Shown piece after piece: positions 7,394 to 14,964 of a stretch of DNA of 20,553 nucleotides; within the stretch, counting starts at the first letter, position 1; the number at the start of each line of letters is the position of its first letter. The position numbers and the translations under genes are program-made. Below the pieces are notes generated by a model. The model was not told the origin of the DNA, did not search any database, and saw only the letters and a program-made list of their open reading frames with translations. This DNA comes from Spirochaetia bacterium. Its GTDB lineage: Bacteria; Spirochaetota; Spirochaetia; Treponematales; Breznakiellaceae. The stretch lies in assembly GCA_025997675.1 (NCBI GenBank), contig BNUX01000051.1, positions 1 through 20,553 on the forward strand, in the 5' to 3' direction.

Positions 7394-8605
7394 ATGGGAA
7401 TAATCTGGACTTTGTACAATTTTTTCCGTTTTGGATTTGCTCTTGTCTTTGTCGGGCTTCACGGTGCCCTCATGACGGGCCTCTTTCTGGAATGGCGTCG
7501 GGATAAGCGGCTTTGTCGGGGTATTATCGGCGGTAGCCCCGATCCTTTGGTTTCGGTGATTGTCCCCATCCGCAACGAGGAGATCTGTTTGGAGGGACTG
7601 CTCCGGACCCTGGATATCCAGGATTATCTCCGGGTCGAGTATGTTTTTGTGGATGACCGGTCCACCGATGAAAGCCCTTCCATGCTTCGGCGTTTTGCCG
7701 GAACTCATGAGAACGTCAAGATTATCACCCTGACGGAAAACCCCGGACCTAACCATAAACAGTATGCTCTGAGCCGGGGTATTGATATCGCCTTGGGAGA
7801 GCTACTCCTCTTTATAGATGCGGATTGTGAAGCGCCTCCTTCCTGGATACGCGCCATGAAAGTCCGCATGGCCGATGAACGGATAGGAGTGGTAATCGGG
7901 CCGGTCTTTAGGTTACTCGCTGACCTGCCTGGTTGGCATGGCCGGGGCCAAGGCCCATTTGGAAAAAGATTTTTTCAGGTGTACCAGTCTTTTGACCATG
8001 CCATACGCTATATGTATCTGGTGGCTTCCACTGGAATCGGGGCGGGCGGAGGTGGATTCGGGAATAATCTTATCCTCCGGCGGAAAACCCTGGACAGTAT
8101 CGGGGGATATGGGCAGATTCCTCCCTCGCCCACGGAAGATGCAGTCCTGATTTCCCTGGTTAGGGCGGTATCGCAGTACCGTGTCAGGGCAGCTTGTGGT
8201 ACCGATGTCTATATGATGACCCGGGAGAAAAACTCCTGGGGTGATTTGCTTAATCAGACCCTCCGCTGGAATAATGGGGGACTTTTCAGTCCGGAGATTT
8301 CTACCAGGTTGAATTTTGGTTTTCTGATGATCGCCATTTCCATGGGCATGATAGCCATACCCCTGATGCCCTTCATCCCCAGTCTCTGGCCCCTTCCCGC
8401 AGCGGTGTTCCTTTCCATGTCTATAAACACTCTGGTGACCCTAAAGATTTTTGGCGCAGCCCTTCCCAAGGCAGGACCGGCTTGGATACTCCACATAATT
8501 TTCACCCCCCTGTATTTTACCCTGCTGACCATCCTGGGATTTCTGGGAATCAAGCCTTCCTGGAAGGATGCGCCCGGCAAGCTTACTCGTCAAGGCCAAT
8601 CCTGA
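7394..8605 (+). CDS. Family 2 (GT-A) membrane glycosyltransferase
   Basis: 403 aa. An N-terminal membrane segment (about 10-31) is followed by a GT-A domain starting VSVIVPIRNEE (about 53-63). Motifs follow in order: DDRS at 87-90, the metal-binding DAD at 142-144, TED at 247-249 and QTLRW at 288-292. Three hydrophobic segments at about 305-390 end the protein. This order is typical of processive or lipid-linked GT2 enzymes that use a UDP-sugar at the inner face of the cytoplasmic membrane. The sugar and acceptor cannot be told; glycolipid or surface polysaccharide synthesis is likely. The gene starts from its own leaderless promoter, and the methyltransferase gene follows within about 20 bp. 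Confidence 0.88.
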   Translation: MGIIWTLYNFFRFGFALVFVGLHGALMTGLFLEWRRDKRLCRGIIGGSPDPLVSVIVPIRNEEICLEGLLRTLDIQDYLRVEYVFVDDRSTDESPSMLRRFAGTHENVKIITLTENPGPNHKQYALSRGIDIALGELLLFIDADCEAPPSWIRAMKVRMADERIGVVIGPVFRLLADLPGWHGRGQGPFGKRFFQVYQSFDHAIRYMYLVASTGIGAGGGGFGNNLILRRKTLDSIGGYGQIPPSPTEDAVLISLVRAVSQYRVRAACGTDVYMMTREKNSWGDLLNQTLRWNNGGLFSPEISTRLNFGFLMIAISMGMIAIPLMPFIPSLWPLPAAVFLSMSINTLVTLKIFGAALPKAGPAWILHIIFTPLYFTLLTILGFLGIKPSWKDAPGKLTRQGQS

Positions 8606-8625
8606 GATGTGCTGAGGTGGTTTAC

Positions 8626-9348
8626 GTGGGATATCTAAGCGGCTTTCATGCGATAGAAGAACGGATTAAGTCCGGCGGGGCTACGGGGCCTTTGCTGGTT
8701 GCCAAGGCGGGTCCCCGTGCGCGGGAACTGGTCGATCTGGCCGCAGAACATAAGATCCGCGTTGACCGGGTGGGAACCCACGAACTGGACCGCCTTGCCC
8801 CGGACCACCGGGGTATCGCCCTCTATGCCGAGGACGCCGGAACCGCCGTGGATATTACCCTGGATGGTTTCCTCGCCGGGTTGGGGGACCGGAAGGATGT
8901 CCTGGCGGTGGTGCTGGACGAAATAACCGACCCCCACAACTACGGCGCCATACTCCGTTCCTGCGACCAGTTTGGGGCGGACCTGGTGATTACCCGGAAC
9001 CGGCGCATCGCCAAATACGCCGAGGTTGTCTCCAAGACCTCCGCCGGGGCGGTTTCCTGGGTGCCGGTGGCGGAAGCCGCCAATCTGGTCCGGGCGGTGG
9101 AAAACCTCAAGGATGGGGGCTTCTGGATATACGGCGCCGACATGACCGGGGATGCGGTTTGGGACAAGGACCTCCGGGGCCGGACGGCTATCATCCTGGG
9201 GGGTGAGGGAACCGGTGTTTCCCGGCTCCTGCGGGAACAATGCGACGCCATGGTAGCCATCCCCTCCAAGGGCCGCATCGACTCCCTCAACGTTTCCGTT
9301 GCCGCCGGGGTGCTGCTCTACGAAATCACCCGGCAGCGTTCAGGATAA
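8626..9348 (+). CDS. rlmB: RlmB/TrmH-type SPOUT RNA 2'-O-methyltransferase
   Basis: 240 aa from a GTG at 8626; another GTG at 8617 is possible. TGAGG eight bases upstream supports 8626, and the protein then begins MGYLSGFHAIEE, a typical start. An L30e-like RNA-binding region (about 1-75) precedes the SPOUT domain with its three knot motifs: motif 1 around LDEITDPHNYGAILRS, motif 2 IILGGEGTGVSRLL and motif 3 IPSKGRIDSLNVSVA. Family members methylate a ribose in 23S rRNA (G2251 for RlmB) or in tRNA. Family membership is firm, the exact target less so. It is probably co-transcribed with the preceding glycosyltransferase gene. A tandem array begins 7 bp after its stop. Confidence 0.88.
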   Translation: MGYLSGFHAIEERIKSGGATGPLLVAKAGPRARELVDLAAEHKIRVDRVGTHELDRLAPDHRGIALYAEDAGTAVDITLDGFLAGLGDRKDVLAVVLDEITDPHNYGAILRSCDQFGADLVITRNRRIAKYAEVVSKTSAGAVSWVPVAEAANLVRAVENLKDGGFWIYGADMTGDAVWDKDLRGRTAIILGGEGTGVSRLLREQCDAMVAIPSKGRIDSLNVSVAAGVLLYEITRQRSG

Positions 9349-9355
9349 ACGCGCA

Positions 9356-9549
9356 GGGAATCGTTCCCTGAGCTGGGGAATCGTTCCCTGAGCTGGGGAA
9401 TCGTTCCCTGAGCTGGGGAATCGTTCCCTGAGCTGAGGAATCGTTCCCTGAGCTGAGGAATCGTTCCCTGAGCTGAGGAATCGTTCCCCGTGCTGGGGAA
9501 TCGTTCCCTGAGCTGGGGAATCGTTCCCTGAGCTGGGGAATCGTTCCCG
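9356..9549. repeat. 20-bp tandem array of short palindromes, nine units plus a partial tenth
   Basis: The unit is GGGAATCGTTCCCTGAGCTG. Nine full copies (9356-9535) are followed by a last copy cut after GGGAATCGTTCCC, so the array begins and ends with the palindromic core (GGGAA-TCG-TTCCC): ten cores joined by nine linkers of 7 bp. Units 5-7 begin with A instead of G, and unit 7 also ends CCCGTGCTG; the rest are identical. The array fills the gap between the rlmB stop and the promoter at 9559. Confidence 0.96.
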
Positions 9550-9558
9550 AGAGCAGTT

Positions 9559-9588
9559 TTGAGATACTTTTTTAATTTGTGGTATAGT
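9559..9588 (+). promoter_or_regulatory. Sigma-70 promoter of the SH3-M48-cyclase operon
   Basis: TTGAGA at 9559-9564 and TATAGT at 9583-9588 are 18 bp apart, predicting a start near 9595 and a leader of about 33 nt containing AGAGG before the ATG at 9628. It begins just 9 bp after the palindromic tandem array, so the array occupies the position of an upstream control region. Confidence 0.65.
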
Positions 9589-9627
9589 GGTATATTGATA
9601 TATAGTATCATTTTATCAGAGGTATAT

Positions 9628-10101
9628 ATGAAACGGTTAATGCTATTTACGGTCCTTTGCCTTGGAATGGCAGGTATTCTTTGCGCCCAATCCTTAACGG
9701 GACGCACCATGTATGTGACCACAAAAACCATTGAAATAAAGAAATCCACCGCCTTTTTTGCGGATACCCTGGGGACCCTGTCCTACGGCGCGCCGGTTTC
9801 GGTCCTGCAGGAAAATGGAAAGTGGGTCCGGATCAAATCCCTGGAGGCGCCTGAGATAAGCGGCTGGGTTGCCGCCGCCAGCCTGACCACCAAACGCATC
9901 ATCGCATCCGCCGGCAAAACCTCCGCTTCAGCCAACGAGATTGCCCTGGCGGGAAAGGGGTTCAACCAGGAAGTCGAAAATGCCTATAAACAAAGCGGAA
10001 CCCTGGATTATGCCGCCATTGACGCCATGGAGGCGATACAGATACCAAACGGGCAGCTCCTTAATTTCCTCCGGGAAGGGCATCTGGCCCAGGGGGAATA
10101 A
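9628..10101 (+). CDS. Secreted SH3-like domain protein
   Basis: 157 aa from the ATG at 9628. A classic signal peptide (residues 1-20, cleavage after ILCAQ or nearby) precedes a bacterial SH3-type module (about 25-90: TMYVTTKTIEIKKS, GTLSYGAPVSVLQENGKWVRIKS, ISGWVAAASL). Such modules often bind peptidoglycan or cell-wall peptides. The C-terminal 65 residues are helical and unassigned. AGAGG lies before the ATG. The next gene starts 1 bp after its stop, so the two are translationally linked. It probably acts in the periplasm. Confidence 0.75.
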   Translation: MKRLMLFTVLCLGMAGILCAQSLTGRTMYVTTKTIEIKKSTAFFADTLGTLSYGAPVSVLQENGKWVRIKSLEAPEISGWVAAASLTTKRIIASAGKTSASANEIALAGKGFNQEVENAYKQSGTLDYAAIDAMEAIQIPNGQLLNFLREGHLAQGE

Positions 10102-10102
10102 G

Positions 10103-11008
10103 GTGAGAAAAAAACTAATACGAATCGGTTTACTTTCGCTTTTCGCCGCCCTGCTTCTTTCCTGCGCCGGTATTGCCCAGGCTATAGGGGACAGCGCCGA
10201 TGAAATGGGGGATTCCCGTGCGGCCAGGGCCTTATCCCGTTCCGCCCATTCGATTGAAAGAGCCCATGAAGACATCACGGCGGAACAGGAATACTTTATA
10301 GGCCGTGCCGTGGCGGCGAACCTCCTTACCAATTACCGGTACTGCAACGAACGTCCGGACTTAACCCGGTACCTGAATGAAATTACCACCGCGCTTGTGG
10401 TCAATTCCTCCGAACCTGAACTGTATAACGGGTACCACACGGCGATTCTTGATAACCTTGAGGTCAACGCCTTTGCCACTCCCGGGGGACATATTTTTAT
10501 TACCCAGGGACTTCTTGACTGCGTCTCCTCGGAGGATACCCTGGCGGCGGTTATTGCCCATGAAATTGCCCATATCCAGTTACAGCATAGTATTGAGGCG
10601 GTTAAGACCAACCGGGTGATAAATGCCGTTAGTGATACCACTCTTTCCATCGTGACCCTTACCGGCGTTCTTGATGAGGCGGCAATTGAAATTGTTACCA
10701 CCCTGCAGGACGGATATCCTGAGAGTCAGGAATTTGCTGCCGATACCCTCGCCTTGGAATTATTGGCAAAGGCCGGGTATGAACCCTCAAGTTTGATCAC
10801 CGTACTGGAGGCTCTGAAAAAAACCCAACCTGGTACTACCGGCGGATTCAATCAGACACACCCGGTGCCGGATGACCGGATTGCAAAGCTGGAACGGCCT
10901 CTGCAGCAGTACGAGCACAAGGCGCCGGATACGATGCCGGACACCCGGACCTACCGCGAAGCCCGTTACAACGCGGCTAAGTCATCGGCGCCCCATTCCC
11001 CGCAGTGA
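10103..11008 (+). CDS. M48-family zinc metalloprotease lipoprotein
   Basis: 301 aa from a GTG at 10103, chosen because AGGGGG lies six bases upstream and the frame then starts with a lipoprotein signal (RKKLIRIGLLSLFAALLLSC, acylated Cys21). Catalytic HEIAH is at 153-157, with a likely third zinc ligand E210 in SQEFAAD, as in BepA/LoiP-like and other M48 proteases. It should be a membrane-anchored periplasmic protease involved in envelope or outer-membrane protein quality control. Its stop overlaps the cyclase start (GTGA, 11005-11008). The C-terminus (about 270-301) is polar and unassigned. Confidence 0.88.
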   Translation: MRKKLIRIGLLSLFAALLLSCAGIAQAIGDSADEMGDSRAARALSRSAHSIERAHEDITAEQEYFIGRAVAANLLTNYRYCNERPDLTRYLNEITTALVVNSSEPELYNGYHTAILDNLEVNAFATPGGHIFITQGLLDCVSSEDTLAAVIAHEIAHIQLQHSIEAVKTNRVINAVSDTTLSIVTLTGVLDEAAIEIVTTLQDGYPESQEFAADTLALELLAKAGYEPSSLITVLEALKKTQPGTTGGFNQTHPVPDDRIAKLERPLQQYEHKAPDTMPDTRTYREARYNAAKSSAPHSPQ

Positions 11009-13275
11009 ATATGAAACTTTCTATAAAGAGTATCATTGAGAAAATCACCGCGCCGATTATAATAGTGTTGCTGTTTTTCGTGATGTTCCTTGCCAACTTT
11101 TCCGGCATTTTTGATTTCCTTGAACTAAAGACCTACGATCTCCGGGTTCAGCGTTTTGCCGATTCCTACCGCACCTCCGACGATATTATTGTGGTTCTTC
11201 TGGATCAACCCAGTATAGACTGGGCGGCGGAGGAGCGGGGCTGGGGCTGGCCCTGGCCGCGGCAGGCATACGCCGAACTGGTGCACTATATGAATACCGG
11301 CGGGGCATCCGCAGTAGCCTTTGACGTTATCTTTTCCGAACCCTCGGTGTACGGCCCGGAGGACGATGCGGCCTTCATCAACGCGGATCGGGACTTTGGC
11401 CGGTCTATACATACCATTTTTTTCAGTTCCAGCTGGGGCAGTGTGTATTCCTGGCCCCTGGAGCTTGACACAAAAACCTTTGACCTTACGAATTTTGATT
11501 CGATTATTGCACGGTACGACCTGCTGAATTTTGTCGATGACGCCGAAGCAAAACAGACCGGCGCCCAATTCCCCATACCGGGCCTCAGAAATACGGCGGG
11601 GGGGCTGGGAAACATTACCAGCCTCATTGATTCCGACGGCGTAGTCCGCCGCGCCCGGCTGTTTACCCTCTTTGACAACAAAGCGGTTCCGGGGCTGTCC
11701 GCAGCATCCCTGTTAGTCACCGGCAGGGATACACACATCGTGTATAACGAACAGGACCGGGTCATCCAATGGGGATACTCCGCCATTCCGGTGAGCAAAA
11801 ACGGCGGCAGCCTTCTCCGGTTCAAGGGCGGCGATCTGAACAAATACTGGCCCTATGCCGCCAAGGATATACTCCAAAGTGCCGAAACCTATGCCCGGGG
11901 GGAAGATCCCCGCTTACCCCCGGAAGATTTTAAAGGAAAATATGTCTTTTTCGGTTATTATGCCGCGGGACTTTTCGATATTTGCACCACACCCCTCAGT
12001 TCCACCTATCCGGGCATGGGTGTCCACATCACCATGCTGGATAATATCTTCAATAACGATTTCATCCGCGAAAGCCCCTCCGCTCTGGCCCCTCTGATAA
12101 CCCTGCTCGCCATAGCCATCATGGTGCTCCTGGTTCTGTATAGTTCCAGCACCACCCTAACCGTTGCCGGCAGTATAGGGGTAGTCGCCATCATTACCGG
12201 GATAGGTTTCCTTGCGTACCACATGGGCTATTGGGTCCCCATAGTATTCCCCCTGTCCGGTGCGATCTTCGCCTTCCTGACAACTTCAATCTACAAATAC
12301 GTTACCGAGGGGAAGTCAAAACGGTTTATCAAATCCGCCTTTAGCCAGTACTTAAGCCCTATGGTCATTGAGCAGATCATCGCGGACCCCTCCCAGTTAA
12401 AGCTGGGGGGCGAGAAACGGGAAATGACCGCCATCTTTACGGACATCCGCAGTTTTTCTACCATTTCCGAAGCCCTGGGGGACCCGACAAAACTGGTGGA
12501 ACTGCTCAATTACTACCTCACCCGGATGAGTAACATTATTCTGGAAAACCACGGTACCATCGACAAATACGAAGGGGACGCCATTATCGCCTTCTTCGGC
12601 GCACCGGTCCACATGCCGGATCACGCCGCCTTAGCCTGCCGTTCCGCCATCCTGATGAAAAAAGCGGAGAGCGAAATAAACAAGGAAGTCCTGGCCCAGG
12701 GCCTTATCACCGGCAAGGTAATGGAAGCCATGGTGCACAAAAAAATCCTGAAAAGTACGGATGATCCCAATCCCCTCTACACCCGGCTGGGGATCAACAC
12801 CGGGGAAATGGTGGTGGGCAACATGGGAACCCCCAACAAGATGGACTACACCATCATGGGGAATGCGGTAAACCTGGCCGCCCGGCTTGAGGGGGTCAAT
12901 AAGCAATACAATACCGGCGGCATCCTAATCAGCGAGTACACCCAGGCGAAGATTGGGGATGCGTTTCTTTCCCGCCCCCTCAGCCGGGTCCGGGTTGTTG
13001 GGGTCGATACGCCGCTGCGGCTCTACGAACTGCTGGATATCCGGGAAGGCGCTCCCCAGGCCACGCTGGATATGCTGGGCCTTTGGGACCGGGGCTTTAA
13101 CGCCTACGAAAACCGGGATTTCCCGGCGGCGCTGGAACTTTTCAAAACCATATCCCAGAGAAACGACCAGGACCGGGTAGCAAAGCTGTACCTTGACCGC
13201 TGCGAAAAATATATCGCCGCGCCCCCGGCTCCCGAAACCTGGGATAACGGGGTGGATAACCTGACTGAAAAGTAG
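11005..13275 (+). CDS. CHASE2-domain class III adenylate cyclase
   Basis: 756 aa from GTG at 11005, or 754 aa from ATG at 11011; neither has a clear ribosome site, which fits coupling to the M48 gene. A membrane segment (about 15-33) is followed by an extracytoplasmic CHASE2 sensor (about 35-345), three membrane helices (about 350-430) and a class III cyclase domain (about 465-690). Metal-binding D480 and D525, purine-contacting K521 and T616, and transition-state N623 and R627 are all present, so an active class IIIb adenylate cyclase is expected. An extra stretch of about 30 aa sits between KYEGD and the LGINTGE strand. The TPR-like tail (about 695-745) is common in spirochaete cyclases. 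The CHASE2 ligand is unknown. Confidence 0.93.
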   Translation: MNMKLSIKSIIEKITAPIIIVLLFFVMFLANFSGIFDFLELKTYDLRVQRFADSYRTSDDIIVVLLDQPSIDWAAEERGWGWPWPRQAYAELVHYMNTGGASAVAFDVIFSEPSVYGPEDDAAFINADRDFGRSIHTIFFSSSWGSVYSWPLELDTKTFDLTNFDSIIARYDLLNFVDDAEAKQTGAQFPIPGLRNTAGGLGNITSLIDSDGVVRRARLFTLFDNKAVPGLSAASLLVTGRDTHIVYNEQDRVIQWGYSAIPVSKNGGSLLRFKGGDLNKYWPYAAKDILQSAETYARGEDPRLPPEDFKGKYVFFGYYAAGLFDICTTPLSSTYPGMGVHITMLDNIFNNDFIRESPSALAPLITLLAIAIMVLLVLYSSSTTLTVAGSIGVVAIITGIGFLAYHMGYWVPIVFPLSGAIFAFLTTSIYKYVTEGKSKRFIKSAFSQYLSPMVIEQIIADPSQLKLGGEKREMTAIFTDIRSFSTISEALGDPTKLVELLNYYLTRMSNIILENHGTIDKYEGDAIIAFFGAPVHMPDHAALACRSAILMKKAESEINKEVLAQGLITGKVMEAMVHKKILKSTDDPNPLYTRLGINTGEMVVGNMGTPNKMDYTIMGNAVNLAARLEGVNKQYNTGGILISEYTQAKIGDAFLSRPLSRVRVVGVDTPLRLYELLDIREGAPQATLDMLGLWDRGFNAYENRDFPAALELFKTISQRNDQDRVAKLYLDRCEKYIAAPPAPETWDNGVDNLTEK

Positions 13276-13283
13276 TGAAGAGC

Positions 13284-13312
13284 TTGCCCAAATCGCCGTT
13301 ATGAGGTATAAT
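13284..13312 (+). promoter_or_regulatory. Sigma-70 promoter with leaderless geometry
   Basis: TTGCCC at 13284-13289 and a perfect TATAAT at 13307-13312 are 17 bp apart. The -10 ends 6 nt before the ATG at 13319, so the mRNA should begin at the start codon. It gives the small pair below its own transcript, independent of the cyclase operon. Confidence 0.7.
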
Positions 13313-13318
13313 AAAAGA

Positions 13319-13549
13319 ATGAGAACGATAATAAAGGAAGGTAATACGACCCAGCTCTTTTTCCAGGGCATGGCAACAATCGGTCAGCTTTTCCCCAGCT
13401 TGCCGGAGGAACCGGAGGAGGCGCCTCTGGAATCCGCGTGGAGAGGTGTGGGAGACGCATTTGCGGAAGTTGGCGATACCATGAGGCTTGCAATCAAGGA
13501 GTTTAAGAATGCCCAGAGACTTGAGCAGAACCCGCAAGCCGGATACTGA
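13319..13549 (+). CDS. Small acidic protein of unknown function, partner of the DUF2335 protein
   Basis: 76 aa from the ATG at 13319, preferred over the ATG at 13301 because the TATAAT ends 6 nt before it. No signal peptide or membrane segment. A Pro/Glu-rich patch (SLPEEPEEAPLES) lies in the middle and a charged helix ends the protein. I do not recognise a family. It overlaps the next gene by 41 bp in another frame, so the two are almost certainly co-expressed. An antitoxin, adaptor or chaperone role for the membrane partner is possible but unsupported. Confidence 0.6.
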   Translation: MRTIIKEGNTTQLFFQGMATIGQLFPSLPEEPEEAPLESAWRGVGDAFAEVGDTMRLAIKEFKNAQRLEQNPQAGY

Positions 13550-13889
13550 CCTTCTGGTAGAATCCGAAGAACATATCATTATCCGTCAGTACAGCAGCAC
13601 TATCCCTCCGGCTTCGGAATTACAAGGTTTACAAACTATTGATCCCGCTTTTCCCGAAAGGGTAATGAGGATTGTCGAAAAACACGCCGACGCCGATATT
13701 CGCAAGAAGGACCGCTTTTCTATTTCGCCGATCATCGGACAAATCGCTACTTTTCTGATATGCTGTATGGGTTTCGGTATCGGTGTACTCTTTGCGTTCA
13801 AGGGCATCGAAGCCGGAGCTATCACGGCTGTCATTAGCGGTATTGCGCCTATTGTCATTGCCGCTCTCTCGAACCTCAAAAAAAAGTAG
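13509..13889 (+). CDS. DUF2335-type small membrane protein
   Basis: 126 aa from the ATG at 13509, chosen because AAGGAG lies seven bases upstream; the ATG at 13488 has no such site. The middle (IDPAFPERVMRIVEKHADAD, then RKKDRF) resembles the DUF2335 pattern of a Pro/Gly-x-Ala turn, an amphipathic helix with a Glu, and a basic stretch. Two membrane helices follow (about 75-100 and 104-120), and the protein ends in lysines. The family has no established function to my knowledge. The gene overlaps the preceding small gene by 41 bp. Confidence 0.68.
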   Translation: MPRDLSRTRKPDTDLLVESEEHIIIRQYSSTIPPASELQGLQTIDPAFPERVMRIVEKHADADIRKKDRFSISPIIGQIATFLICCMGFGIGVLFAFKGIEAGAITAVISGIAPIVIAALSNLKKK

Positions 13890-13905
13890 TCCGACAAATA
13901 ACCCA

Positions 13906-13932
13906 TAAAAAAGCCCCGGCGTCCGGCTGGGG
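13906..13932 (-). terminator. Rho-independent terminator of the SPL-like radical SAM gene
   Basis: On the minus strand, CCCC-A-GC-CGGAC-GC-C-GGGG forms a hairpin followed by C and six T. It lies about 85 bp after the stop at 14018. Read on the plus strand it has no T-run, so it serves the minus strand. Confidence 0.6.
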
Positions 13933-14017
13933 ATTTATCAGGTTTTCGTTTCCTGTCAGCTTAGGTAAATTCGGTATCCGGAAGAGTGGACCACGCCGCT
14001 TTCCAGGCTAAAGTCTG

Positions 14018-14890
14018 TCAGGTAAACATATCCGGCTGAACCGGTAATCTTTTGTCTTCGTAGGTACGCATGTAGCCGAACAATTTTTCTGGGCCATAAA
14101 CTATATTATGCTTATCGCAGACCGTATAAAACTCCTGCATCAGCGCATTGTTGTTATCGCTCATAACCTGATAGCTATTGCCATATTTCCGCTGGTATTT
14201 TTGTTTCAGGCCGGGGAAGTGCTCATCAAGTTTTCGATAGAAGTACTCCCGGTCCCCTTCCCGCAGAGTTACCCCTATGCCGAAATTGATGATGCCGTAG
14301 ACATTGGCATCAATGCAGTACTGTAAAAGGCCGCCCATGTTTTCTGCGGTATCGTTGATAAAGGGCAGCAGGGGACTCATCCACACGATGGTTTTAATGC
14401 CGTTATCCCGCATGGTTTTTAACACCTCAAACCGTTCTTTGGTGGTACACACATTAGGTTCGAGAATTTTACACAAAGCTTCATCGTAGGTTGTAAGGGT
14501 TATTTCAACCACGCACTTAGATTTTTCATTTATCCTTATCAGGAGGTCCAGATCACGGAGTATCAAATTAGACTTGGTCTGGATTGCTAAGCCGCAGCCA
14601 TGCCGTTCAATAATTTCCATGCAGGAACGGATGTTGGCAAGATTCTCCGGTATGGGGATATAGGGGTCGCTCATGGCGCCGGTCCCAACCATGCACTTTT
14701 TTCGTTTCCGTTTTAAGGCGTCTTCCAGTAAAAGCGGTGCGTTTATCTTTATTTCCACGTCCTCAAAATCATGCCGCATATCGTAGCACGTGCTCCGGGC
14801 GTCGCAATAAATACAGCCGTGAACGCAGCCACGGCTGATGTTCATGCCGTTGGTTGCGGATAAGATGCCTTTGACTTCTTTGAAGTGCAT
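14018..14890 (-). CDS. Radical SAM protein of the SPL-like family (COG1533)
   Basis: 290 aa. CxxxCxxC at C22, C26 and C29 (GCVHGCIYC) binds the 4Fe-4S cluster. The stretches GTGAMSDPYIPIPE and LAIQTKSNLILRDLDLL are typical of the spore-photoproduct-lyase-like group found in many non-spore-formers, where the function is largely unknown. It is not a true SplB by context: no spore genes, and spirochaetes do not sporulate. GAGG lies before the ATG. The gene starts 11 bp after the T-run of the flagellin terminator, so it may be expressed by read-through from flaB. Base composition is somewhat lower in GC than neighbours. Confidence 0.85.
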   Translation of the reverse strand: MHFKEVKGILSATNGMNISRGCVHGCIYCDARSTCYDMRHDFEDVEIKINAPLLLEDALKRKRKKCMVGTGAMSDPYIPIPENLANIRSCMEIIERHGCGLAIQTKSNLILRDLDLLIRINEKSKCVVEITLTTYDEALCKILEPNVCTTKERFEVLKTMRDNGIKTIVWMSPLLPFINDTAENMGGLLQYCIDANVYGIINFGIGVTLREGDREYFYRKLDEHFPGLKQKYQRKYGNSYQVMSDNNNALMQEFYTVCDKHNIVYGPEKLFGYMRTYEDKRLPVQPDMFT

Positions 14891-14901
14891 GCTTGCCTCA
14901 T

Positions 14902-14938
14902 AAAAAAAAGAAGCTGCCCCGGCCTAAGCTGGAACAGC
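14902..14938 (-). terminator. Flagellin terminator (downstream copy)
   Basis: On the minus strand, GCTGTTCCAGC-TTA-GGCCGGGGCAGC forms an imperfect stem followed by TTC and eight T, 27 bp after the flagellin stop. It matches the terminator of the other flagellin gene except for a few stem changes. Confidence 0.8.
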
Positions 14939-14964
14939 GCCTTTCTGATACGTCTTCTGCATTA

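Noticed and set aside
9356..9549. CRISPR array
   Set aside because: The 7-bp linkers are all nearly the same, so there are no unique spacers, and no cas genes are near.
9318..9749. 143-aa minus-strand open frame with a 20-residue repeat (GNDS, TIPQLRERF)
   Set aside because: It exists because 60 bp of the 20-bp array reads without stops. It runs across the promoter and start of the SH3 gene and has no plausible start signal.
14018..14890. True spore photoproduct lyase
   Set aside because: No sporulation context. The SPL-like group is broad and mostly of unknown function in non-spore-formers.
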